NCBI GenBank assembly: GCA_024276125.1
Contig: JAJRXT010000085.1
Span: 1-64,000 of the forward strand
DNA length: 64,000 bases
Reading direction: 5' to 3'
Source of the DNA: a bacterium
GTDB taxonomy: Bacteria > SZUA-182 > SZUA-191 > JAJRXT01
Position numbers and translations under genes: made by a program. Each line of letters starts with the position of its first letter. Position 1 is the first letter of the stretch. Shown in pieces: positions 23,801 to 31,800 of this stretch. The notes below the pieces were generated by a model. It saw only the letters and a program-made list of their open reading frames with translations. It had not been told where the DNA came from and ran no database searches.

Positions 23801-26800
23801 AAGGCTTCGGTAACCTTTAAATATTGTAAATTATACAGCAGCGATTATATAAAAGTACGGGGCAACCGGATCAACAATACAGGTAATAACGGCATAGAAT
23901 TCCGTTATGTGGGCGGAGTGACCGGTCATGTAGCCCATGTGTATATTGGCACCGACGCTGAGGCCCCGGGCGCCAGCAATGATATCCTGAACATTCCGGC
24001 CTCGCATAACGGTATCCGCTTTGAAGACTGCACTTATGGCGACGGGGTGCAGATGAATATCCTGAATAACAACAATGTTGAGGGTGGAATCGTATTTCGG
24101 GACACCAAGCTGACAGGCTTGTATATTAAGGGTAACGCCAATATTTATGATGGACATACTCCCGGCGGTATGGGCGGTATGATGGGAGTGTGCGAGTGCG
24201 GTATGGGTATGCCGGATTGGGACAATAACGGCATACAGGGCAAGGTGAACACCTATGCTTACGGCAGCGGCGGAGTGATACCCATTGAGATTAACAACAA
24301 CGGCATCCGCAACAACGGCAAACTGGGTGTTTTTCTGCCTATAAAGAATGATGTCGGAACAGTAGCTCTGAATGTGGAGGGTAATACCTTCGAGCATAAT
24401 GGCTGGGCGGGCTTTTTCAGCCCCAGCGGCTCTTCCGCCTGCCTTGATTCGTTCATTTTCAGCGGCAACACGATATACGACAACGGTTTGATAGGCGGCA
24501 ACAGCCCCGGTTATGATTCAGACGGAGTGGTGATGAGGTGTTTGTCTGCTTCGGTGGGCGCCAAGTTTACCAATAACATTATTCACAGCAACAAGGTTAA
24601 CGGTCTGAGTCTCAGGGACTGCGACGGGGTGACTGTTTCCGGCGGTAAATTTTATAGTAACGGCATTCGCGGCATTGGCAGCAGAAATTTTAGCAATTTT
24701 ACTGTTGAGGGCGGCGCATGGATATATAGTAATGGCAAGCTGGCCGGCAGCGAAGACGATTGGTGCGGGGTTGGTTTTGATGACGCTACTGTTACGGTAA
24801 GGGACAGCTTTGTATATGGAAATTACGGAGCCGGCATTGCGCTGCGGGACGTGGTTAACGGAACCATTGTTAGCAATCAGATTTATGACAATCGGAAAAC
24901 GGGGATTAAATTCTTGCGCTCTAACTCTACCTTGACTATTCGGAACAATACGATTGTAAGTAATGGTCAGGATGATTACATAGATAATTCCGGCTTGAGG
25001 GATGCTTCAGGTCTGCGTGCCAAGGACAGCACCTTTGCAAATATAACCGATAATATTTTCAGAAACAACAAGTTTTCCGGTATTGCCTCTTATAATACCG
25101 ACGGTTACATCGGTCCAAACAATGAAATCCGGTATAATGGAGATACCGCTAAAGGCGGCGGCGACTGCGGTGGTTTACAGGGTCCCGGCAGCGGCGACGG
25201 AGGGGTGGCCGTACGGAACTTGGGTACATACGATACCCTGATCGTATCCGGTAACACTGTGGAAAGCAATTATCTGGGTTCGGTGAGCCGCAAGGACTGC
25301 AAGGGTACGGTGAGATTAGACGGTCAAGGCGTAGACTGCGCCCCTTATTGGGATAGGGCTGACGCTAAGGTTTACGTGGGGCCTGATGGAGTGTATGTAA
25401 ACAATAGCTTCCGCAGCAGTAGTTTTACGGTGGATTGTACTGATCCCCTCTATAATGATCTGGCTGGCGGTATTACCGGCGGCAAGGTTTGGGGCGTTGC
25501 TATAGTCGGCGGGATCAAGAATGTAATCTTCAGGAATTGTACGGTAAACAATAATATGACTACCGATAATAACCTAGGCGATCAGGGAATCTCTGTGGGC
25601 GGCGGCGTTTTAGTAGGCCCTGGGGTTGAAGCTGAGGTATATAATAATACAATCTATAATAATGGTTTTGAAATAGCGCAGGGTTCCGGCGCTCTTGCAG
25701 TGGATGGCAGCTATACAACCGAATGGATGACACCGACTGATGATACGGTAGAGCCGCATTGGATTAAGTTTGATACAGGTACTTCCAGCCAGACAATAAC
25801 CAAAGTGCAGATATATGCGGCAGCCGGCAGCGTAGCCCGCAGTTGGGATGTATATGTACATAACAGCACCAATTGGAATAATATAGGTAATGTATTGGAT
25901 ACCTTTACGGCAGGCGGTTCCGGCGCCGGCTGGTATGAATCGGCTACCTTTAGCGGCTCGGGACGTTATATTACCTTAAAATCTTCCGGCGGCTCGGTTA
26001 GTGACGGTGATTTTGCGGAATTTCAGTATTATAATGGCGCAAGTTATGTTACGCCGGATTTTCATCAGGTATGCGCTTCATTATTGGGCGGTAATTCTGG
26101 AGTGACGCTGCGTTGTGTAGGAAATGTAAATATTCATGATAACAACATTTACAGCAACTGGAATCAGGGTATTGAAGGACGTAATGTCATAGGTACAATC
26201 GGACCTAATAATTTAGTGCACGATCACACGAAAGCCAACAGAGTGATAGGCTTTAGGAACTATATAAACGCTACTATATATTCCAATGAGGTTTACAATA
26301 ACAATTATGGCGGAATCGGCGTCAATTCCATAATAGGTACGGTTATAATCGACAAAAATTATGTGCACGACGGCGGCAATAATATCTTTCCAGGTATAGG
26401 TATGTCCAATAATGACGGTACTGCTGTCTTTATTGCTAGGAATAATACGGTTGAAGGACATAAACAGAGTTTTGAAGCACAAAAAAGCGAAGGCGCTTAT
26501 CCTTTAGATATACAGATTTACTCCAATACAGCCGATGTGGAGCCAAACGGCGCCGGCTGGAATGGTGTACGTTTCAGGCAGTTAAAGGGCGCCAGTATAT
26601 CCGTTAGAAATAATGTGTTAACCGGCGGCGCGTCTTCTTCGAGATTCGGTATTATGTTTCAGGATAATGGTTGGTACAGCACTAGTGAGCATACCGATAT
26701 AACCATTTATTCCAATACAATCTTAAATTTCAAAAGAACGGGAATCAGAACCCAGGATAATGTCAACACCACCATTACGATAAGTAAAAACAACATTACC

Positions 26801-28840
26801 GGCAACGGCGGCGGAGCGCCTAATGACAATACCCGCGACGGCATCCATTTCCGCTATAATATCAATTCAGATATAAATGTAACCAATAATAATGTTTCCA
26901 GTAATGTAAAACGCGGTATACGTTTTCATGACAACGCGGGCATTGATGTGGTGATTGCCTCCAATACCATCAGAAACAATACCTATCAGGGACTGGAGTT
27001 CGGGGATAATTACCTGAGCACTACGGCAGGGGCTACGGCTACGGTGGCGGTTCGCAATAATTATATTGAGCGTAATGATTATACCGGCATACAGTTTAAG
27101 GATAATTATGACCTAGACGACATTCTGCTGTATTCAAATTATATATTCAGCAATTCGCCGGTGGATAATTGGGGCGGGGTATGGCTGCATCATTCCGATA
27201 ATGTGCGCTTAGAGAAAAATTATATTGTAAGTAATTCCGGTATAGGGCTTAGAATACAAGATTGTTCGCCTGTAATAGGCGCTGCTGATTATGTTTTCAC
27301 TATAAGCGATCCGGCTTGCTGGAGCGGGCAGACCAAAAACTATATGGTGGATATATATAACCACAGCCAGCCCTACGACTGGACGCCGTGTTCCGGCAGA
27401 TACTGGCTGCGGGATAAGATGGAAACCGAATCTGTAGCTAAAGGCGGTAATGTTATTCGCCAGAATAGCTCCTGGGGGGTACAGACCCGCGGCGAGCAAA
27501 ACGGCAGGGCGGCTCAAGTCTATGATAATGATACCTCAACCGATTGGAGTACCTCCACGCTGAATGATTCACATGTTGGCTCGCATTGGATTTATTTTGA
27601 TTTGGGCAGCTCTAAGGCGATAACCAAAGTACGCGTATATGCCAGATACAATGAAACCACCTGGGATGTGTATATATCTAACAGTACCAGCGCTTGGGGC
27701 GCTAAAGTAACCACCTTTACTACAGGCGGCGAGCTTATCCCGGGTTGGGATGAGACCAACGCATCCGGTACGGGTCAGTATATTAAGCTGGAGTCTACAG
27801 GCGGTATTGACGGTAAAATAAAGGCTGATATATTTGAATTTGAATATGATGCAGGTTCAGGCTGGGCTGATCCGATAGGCGGCGCTACGTGTAGTAAGTT
27901 AAGCGATGATAATGACGGTATAGCGGCAAGTACCAGAGACGGGAATACGTCTACTCAATGGCGCACTCATCCGGGCGATATTACAGAGCCTCATTGGATT
28001 AATTATGATCTTGGCGATTATGATAATCCGGTAAGCAAACTGCGTATATTTACCGGTACGAGCGATACCCGCACTTGGAAGGTGTATTTATCTGATCGCA
28101 AATATGAAACCTTAAGAAGCCCGCCGGCGGATGACTTGCTTTATTCCGGCTGGGTGGTAGGCGGCAGCGGCGCTTATGAGACTTCAATTGTATTTAGTTA
28201 TCAAAATATTACTCCGACTAACGGCGCAGCCTACTGGAAATTTGATGATGGAGCAGGTAGCAGCGCGGCAGATAGTATCGGCGCAAATACCGGTACATTA
28301 GTAAATACTCCGGTATGGACCAGCTCTTCTGCCTTCTGGAAACCGGGTCAGTATTCGCTTGCTTTAAACGGCGCTACTCAATTGGTAGAAGTAGCTGATT
28401 CTACTGATGTTGATTTTGGTCCGTCGGTTAATTTTACAATTGAGGCTTGGATTAAGGTTAATTCCGGCGGCTCCGGTATTATCCTTAAGAAAAACGGGGC
28501 AGGCTGGAGTCCTGATCCGGGCGGGGAAGAAAAAGCATATTATTCCCTGTACACTACTACTAACAAAACGGTGGTATTTGATATTCGCGATAATACCAAT
28601 TATAAATATCAGACCCTTACTTCGATTAATTCTATAAAACCGGGACGCTGGCATCATATTGTGGTTGTAAGGGATATTGCTAATTCTCAGTTAAAAATGT
28701 ACGTAAACGGCGTTCACATGGTAAGCCGCAGCCTGACCGAATCAGGCGATATAAGTAATGGCAATCGTTTGATTATAGGCGCAGGTGAAGCTGACGGCTC
28801 TGCATCTTATGAGAATTATTTTGACGGGCAGGTTGACTAG
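14840..28840 (+). CDS. Giant right-handed parallel beta-helix (NosD/PbH1-like) secreted protein, part 1 (ends at in-frame TAG within a LamG domain)
   Basis: Signal peptide 'FTCWAVLFGLAGFFINTPAYA'; long series of 'NxIxxNxxxGIGxxxxxxPxIxxNxIxxN' turns; F5/8-type-C-like 'HWIYFDLGSSKAITKVRVYA' modules; LamG interrupted at '...YFDGQVD*'. Confidence 0.9.
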   Translation: MYRSVVKNIGYRFTCWAVLFGLAGFFINTPAYAVDYTVPGTHADLQSAIYSAAADGANSNITITAAGVYNGPFVVPYTASERSYELNIIGTSSLSRDQIILDNPTAGIARGIPIPAVIAAEFDVIGTMQVTGMPMKLSHLTITASEILQNGGMEGTYSAGLAPDWAKSGAISVSEVTYDTMAALEVLDGDQAQAFTNSDINNYIYTVIPGASLGTERTYTFSIWFRRTGGAGNVIAQLIGAATASLSTSIVNYPDMYNQLTYTFTTPAIAADLTIKLYCSDTATSAVADGAAIASPLTAGVFFKGPAAANSLQGVSDCVVRNIGHISKKAGNAYQPASWADLDDPMIGYGDDVHGNAIVAFSGSTPLITDNDIRYNYDGVSIADNTLGSSGVQGDNPRLWSTDYADYTYWQMGQRIRYNARFGVAVRNGATPYIGMRDGGGAWPLDYANDISANGFANIAMQDDSAPRIYYNFIQGNFDYLYDLYYAGERNPSGRGIIGRENSAAIIVGNWIFDHNKAGVAVRDNATPQVGYAASWLTDPTDVRVNNIYGNNYYSVLDVSDPDYIACTHGAFDNIDCAAVGSMDGAQADVYNNYINYNYFAGVGSRDWAAPDVRSNWLEGNVLGMSFMSVRDSSTVAARIGGSAAGEGNEMYYNEIGIAIRNSGNRVNRVLIEGNQIYENVDTGRGVGIAVNNSYVNITDNTISSNAYADLPSGRKSAIALFNSSDAKITYNRILNNLGVGISAQDSVVEIENNLIADNFSGTYGYGVMLGGVDGDDYIGYLFNGGFEDEQLGSETCCYSVAPEWKMAGSIWATENTADTLVGSSSQEFGVGGANSSYLYYPAMVAAGYQYHFSGFLYKTAGTGTLYVQLSEPAYNSVYTTLSVSGAGWTQISHTFQAVSDDLYVKIYATGAGTKGVADDFELIKTKPGSLVKKFNHNLMVGDAWYFGRYDTNLVYIEGNTNVRELKHNILGRCRLGVLVEPGQSEHTGSLPVQGALAANEIKLAAGASSVDDAYVGMVLVIDASSSAIPKEAVVTAYNGTTQVAAIEYPVWVTAPAAGETYTLYSRRGRPDPGSIDYNLVYAWAAGADTDGVSDGYMLNGLLPGENTYYYGEYYGSPVAAFFKDSNHENALVQDYHVQEDAPIYSYTYRNGAYDCNGTHLGPDCNFTYPPVDYPYYWPTDTPFPAAPAADSAAPQLISINPADGYATASANTRITIYLQDQGTGTANSGFSAGGITRSSLQVQINSPTYSAVYTYGDPELSILPDYNNASQYNVLFTPSGSLGIGTVNVGISVADVQGNIYSTGTPYSFTTVSGDAAAPQIVDFFPKAENSCITSHLQPADIPIQFDLVDTASGVDIESGSLTVQTWTAGGALPQSLYNGSIYSYTVTKNTPLYSSYTVFYRPDCDYDNSVVVSATVAAYDQENNILSTRRKFCIAADTTPPEDVAYFKAKVVAQAVVSLTWDASVDSPLYDGSRPDPCDTGDLSHYELWVCGADITDSLICTFGDWQLWRTGISNVAVSLDLYDLPEGKYKFRLRGVDNAGNKSIGALSNKNVFYPYGEPVTLYTGYFDDNYDGMSDDFSGMYLSNWLHLGDGAFNISASKLAVSSSDAELLAHDFSAGNFEYTADLTLGAGEAGYLLMRKLEDSEVGSTGYAAFVDLANSRIGIYHLGDAAVVAQTAITPNTGTYNMKVTAVGNQISLTVTGAASGSTSYNTATTYSFGQVGIWQPDTGSGLTVSVVEFDDIVIKDYTDRWSSTGSWNTTGTVGGSYSMQPLSDNQDIQVTDLALPDSFILQADVTIGAEGSEGCLMFNKENEGSVVTSGYMACIETTVTSDYVRIYRKDGNLATPIATTTSQTIDTGTTYHLKLMVSGSTIALYGSSTAVKPYDYDRWAVASDSTYSNGAAGFWQQTGKGADVTYDNLTFGETSAFRIPDSSLGNQYIVTYYAGNPTQQYNTIQSKINNASYGDYLYFAGCNPSQVIYDIGDNIIQLKRGVSLLGDGPSCTMIRGSGLAVITASNESTIEGIRISGTNKKPVGIYCGNTSPMLIDNEIVSCHDGIRIGGVDGTQPTITGCAIYGNGRMGIGNNVFSAAWIFDNKIWGNALLGIGSRDNAHPRIEDNLIGSAGAASQPWQQGNGYVGIGNRGSSFAKVVRNRIKQNYGLGIGSRADSAPTIERNIVNDNSVHGIGSYKNSTPTIISNRVYNNSRIGIGSHDDVQAVISYNTVYSNLDRIGIATLEQAVVTINNNIVYNNKGIGIGFGDGSPAFTGTATVYGNQIFANGDSPNDSGGIGAQGLTGNASITIKNNRIYSQYYQNAIGFLNLNPSGNDQANITIQNNIIDNSTVTSNGDFGIEVYGGYGYTVSITGNTIRNFGRSGMRLMNLSTASAVTVQNNNITSCGAKDYVYAYNANMTWTNSVIYSCPDTDGCPAAMGVQLTDSHLSTSSVTGNTIAYNTYSGIGMRNTDGFINASNQVYENGNLYTVPGTGGGDICPRCDPLGAGASSGDGGVTVTALPGGEELRIYENGNEIYNNNVGDIRIKPGTLGTVYLNDSQVPGGSSGGQLNGYGVVYDCFDSADASPGGECNTTVTGMTFSGNDRYGILVRGPYSQNLIIENNIIQSNMTVSNSNNIICAGTANEDHVGGGIALTCGARPVIRDNIIRNNGADLRSEGKGSHSGINMWQAGDTQIYSNEIYGNANDGIDLRDTPIVTTDPKYVGVGPPQIGVAGQTANKIRNNARFGIGATDASSLEAGYNELYENQSGGIGFYQLTGTANIYSNSIYSNTGSSLSEVGGIGMKYLSGTVNIRNNIIRHNVYTNSYDYPAGIGVYRPTGGSLTIEGNTITSNQAHSYSDAGGIGLKGLSSASKGTLSNVYITSNRISHHKYGTGNQAAVSFKWLDLSSGNITIRNNKKDGMGLYDNATGVRFKELTNANVTINDNLIQSNINPSGEGASAVGFRGYSSGSPMTGVKVDINNNIMSNNRFTYTAYDKASVTFKYCKLYSSDYIKVRGNRINNTGNNGIEFRYVGGVTGHVAHVYIGTDAEAPGASNDILNIPASHNGIRFEDCTYGDGVQMNILNNNNVEGGIVFRDTKLTGLYIKGNANIYDGHTPGGMGGMMGVCECGMGMPDWDNNGIQGKVNTYAYGSGGVIPIEINNNGIRNNGKLGVFLPIKNDVGTVALNVEGNTFEHNGWAGFFSPSGSSACLDSFIFSGNTIYDNGLIGGNSPGYDSDGVVMRCLSASVGAKFTNNIIHSNKVNGLSLRDCDGVTVSGGKFYSNGIRGIGSRNFSNFTVEGGAWIYSNGKLAGSEDDWCGVGFDDATVTVRDSFVYGNYGAGIALRDVVNGTIVSNQIYDNRKTGIKFLRSNSTLTIRNNTIVSNGQDDYIDNSGLRDASGLRAKDSTFANITDNIFRNNKFSGIASYNTDGYIGPNNEIRYNGDTAKGGGDCGGLQGPGSGDGGVAVRNLGTYDTLIVSGNTVESNYLGSVSRKDCKGTVRLDGQGVDCAPYWDRADAKVYVGPDGVYVNNSFRSSSFTVDCTDPLYNDLAGGITGGKVWGVAIVGGIKNVIFRNCTVNNNMTTDNNLGDQGISVGGGVLVGPGVEAEVYNNTIYNNGFEIAQGSGALAVDGSYTTEWMTPTDDTVEPHWIKFDTGTSSQTITKVQIYAAAGSVARSWDVYVHNSTNWNNIGNVLDTFTAGGSGAGWYESATFSGSGRYITLKSSGGSVSDGDFAEFQYYNGASYVTPDFHQVCASLLGGNSGVTLRCVGNVNIHDNNIYSNWNQGIEGRNVIGTIGPNNLVHDHTKANRVIGFRNYINATIYSNEVYNNNYGGIGVNSIIGTVIIDKNYVHDGGNNIFPGIGMSNNDGTAVFIARNNTVEGHKQSFEAQKSEGAYPLDIQIYSNTADVEPNGAGWNGVRFRQLKGASISVRNNVLTGGASSSRFGIMFQDNGWYSTSEHTDITIYSNTILNFKRTGIRTQDNVNTTITISKNNITGNGGGAPNDNTRDGIHFRYNINSDINVTNNNVSSNVKRGIRFHDNAGIDVVIASNTIRNNTYQGLEFGDNYLSTTAGATATVAVRNNYIERNDYTGIQFKDNYDLDDILLYSNYIFSNSPVDNWGGVWLHHSDNVRLEKNYIVSNSGIGLRIQDCSPVIGAADYVFTISDPACWSGQTKNYMVDIYNHSQPYDWTPCSGRYWLRDKMETESVAKGGNVIRQNSSWGVQTRGEQNGRAAQVYDNDTSTDWSTSTLNDSHVGSHWIYFDLGSSKAITKVRVYARYNETTWDVYISNSTSAWGAKVTTFTTGGELIPGWDETNASGTGQYIKLESTGGIDGKIKADIFEFEYDAGSGWADPIGGATCSKLSDDNDGIAASTRDGNTSTQWRTHPGDITEPHWINYDLGDYDNPVSKLRIFTGTSDTRTWKVYLSDRKYETLRSPPADDLLYSGWVVGGSGAYETSIVFSYQNITPTNGAAYWKFDDGAGSSAADSIGANTGTLVNTPVWTSSSAFWKPGQYSLALNGATQLVEVADSTDVDFGPSVNFTIEAWIKVNSGGSGIILKKNGAGWSPDPGGEEKAYYSLYTTTNKTVVFDIRDNTNYKYQTLTSINSIKPGRWHHIVVVRDIANSQLKMYVNGVHMVSRSLTESGDISNGNRLIIGAGEADGSASYENYFDGQVD

Positions 28841-31800
28841 GTGGTTATTTACAAACGCGCCTTACCTGCTTCAGAGATTGCACAGCGTTTTGAGCAGGCT
28901 ATGACTACCCGTCATATTAGATTAGAGGCTGTCGGCGGCGATATTACTGATCATTTATATGAATTCCAGTATCAGCAATCAGGGATAGCTAGTTGGATAA
29001 CCCCGCCGTCTTCCGGTATTGCGGCCTGCAGCTATGATCTGAGTTATAAGTATAAACCCATATTCCGCGGCGGTCAGTTAAGGGGTAATGCTTCCACGCA
29101 GATGGGAGTATTGGGTTCATATAATGATGTGTTCGTCTATGGTATGTATGTCGGCGGCGGCGTGGAGACCGTATCGGCGCAGGATTATGCTACGGTTACG
29201 GTGGAAAACAGCGCTTCTCAGGGCAATAACGCCTTGCAGGCCAAAACTCAGGCTACCATAAATATTATAAATAAAAACTTTATTAACCAAATAGTGCGCG
29301 CTACCGATCCCGGTACCACCATAAATATCTTATATGGTAATAGACTGTCGTGTCTTAATCATTGCGATTCCAATAATCCAAGCTATGCCGGTAATAGCGC
29401 TGAATTTAACATGATCGACAGCAATTGGGCCGGCACCACCATTTCCATGTACAGCCATACTTTTAAGGCCAGACAGAATAATGAAATGACCCCCGGCTTT
29501 GTAGTATCAGGCTTAGCCCAAGTATACCTGTGGTGGGGTAATAAGATGAAGAACATGAAAAAGCGGGACTCCTCGCAGATATGGTGGGTGGGGTATACCG
29601 GTTTTGACCCGGCCGACAAATGGAATACCTATACCGATGGGGCGCAGGCGACCAATACATTTAGCGGACGTATCCTGGGCGCTGATTATACTTGGGTGTA
29701 TTTTGCCGGTAATTCGGGTAGCCTGGGCTCGGTGACGGTGGATCGCGGTGTAGCGCAGTTACTCAGTAATAACCTTACCAATGCCGCGTTTAATTTTAGC
29801 TGGTATGATGCTCAAGGTAGCTTTACTGCCACTGATAATGTGCTTACGGGGTTTGATTTGGGATTTAAGGTCTGCGAGAGCGGCTGTCCTACTACCGTAG
29901 CCCGCAATACCTTCTATGATATGACCACAGGTTTCCAGACGGCAGGCAGCGGCAATACCTACGATAATGTATTTGAGGGCTGCGGTATAGGTGGACGGGC
30001 TAAATGGAACACTATGAATGTACACGATAATGTGTTCTACAACAATACTAATGGCTTTAAGTCACAGGGCAATGCCAGTGTTTATAATAATACTTTCCGC
30101 TATAATAGTATAGGCTATGCCAGCAAGGGCTCTAGCGCCAATGTATACGATAATACCTTCTACAACAACACTACATCCGGCGCACAGAAGTTAGGCGGTA
30201 CGCTGACCTTTACCGGCAACCTTTTATACTCAAACGGCTCGGGTAATGCCATTACGGCTCCGGGCGACCGGCCCGATGCAGGAGTGCGCGCTTTGGCCTG
30301 TGATGCTACGGTAACCAATAATACTTTCTTAGATAATAATGCGATAGCTATAGGTTTTGCCGATCAGAATTCGCTTCAAACAGTAACCATAAGCAGCAAC
30401 AGCATTACTGATAACTATTTAGGCGGTATTGGTATTGGGGTATATAATGGCGCCTCCGCTCTTATAGACGGAAATGTTACTACTACACAATGGGTGACCA
30501 ATAGCGCTGATGTAACCTTACCCCATTGGGTATACTTTGACCTAGACGATACTACTACGGTAAGTCAGGTTAAAATATATGCCGGAGCTGAGGTTCTGAG
30601 TTGGGATGTGTATATATCTGATGATACGCAAAACTGGGGCGCTAAAGTAGATACCTTCAGCGCCGGCGGCGGTTCCGGCTGGTATTATTCTACGAATAAA
30701 TTAGGGAATTCCGGGCGTTATCTTAAATTACAAAGCAACGGCGGGGCTGATAATAGAATAAACGGCGATTTTTTTGAGATTGAATATATTGAATCGCCTA
30801 TTGGCACCGGTATAACATGGGAAAGTCCGTCTGACGGTGTTGTATGCAGTCTGCCGCCCAATGAAGGCGCAATAGTTATAGACAACAGCGTATCTACAAA
30901 TATTATACGCGATAACGGCAGATCAGGTATATCATTTGCCGACGCTACTAATGTAACTATACAAAACAACTTTATTGTAAGCAATGGTACAGCCGGATAT
31001 GAAGACTCACAAGGTTATCCCGACGCCTCCGGTATACGGGCTAAAAATGCTGTCTATGTACAGAATCAAATAACCAGCAATATTATCAGGTACAATACAT
31101 TCTCAGGATTTGCGTCCTACGGCAGCGCCGGTTATATAGGGCCTAATAATGAAATAACATATAATGGCGATAATGTACTGGGATTTATCTGTAATGACCT
31201 AAAGGGCGGCGCCGGCAGCGGTAATGGCGCGGTAAGCGTGCGCAATTTGGATGTTGCCGATACCTTAATTGTATCCGGTAATGTTATTGAAAATAATATT
31301 CTAAATACTATTGCCAGAAGGGATTGCAATGGTACTGTACGCTTGGATGGCGCGCTTTGGTCGGATTGCGGACAAGGCAGTTGGGATAAGAGCGATGCCG
31401 TTGTATTTATTGATGATGACGGAATTTACGTAAACGGCGTATTCCGTACGGCAAGTCTTATTTTGGATTGCTCTGATATGCTGTTTTCCGATTTAAACAG
31501 CGGTATCTCCAGCGGAGCCGCCGCTTGGGGTGTATCTGTAGCCGCCGGCGTATCCGGCGCTGCTATCAGAAACTGCGATATTAATTATAATAATACCAGC
31601 TGCAATACTTATGGCCTTGGTTCCGCTAATATGGGCGGCGGTATATTTGTAGGCCCCGGGGGCGAGGCGCAAATATACAGTAATACCATACGCTATAATG
31701 GCTGTGAAAAACCGGCCTATGGTAATGGCGGCAGCGCCGGAATCGTTATGCGCTGTGTCGATTCAAACGTGATAGTAAGTAATAATGATATTTTCAATAA

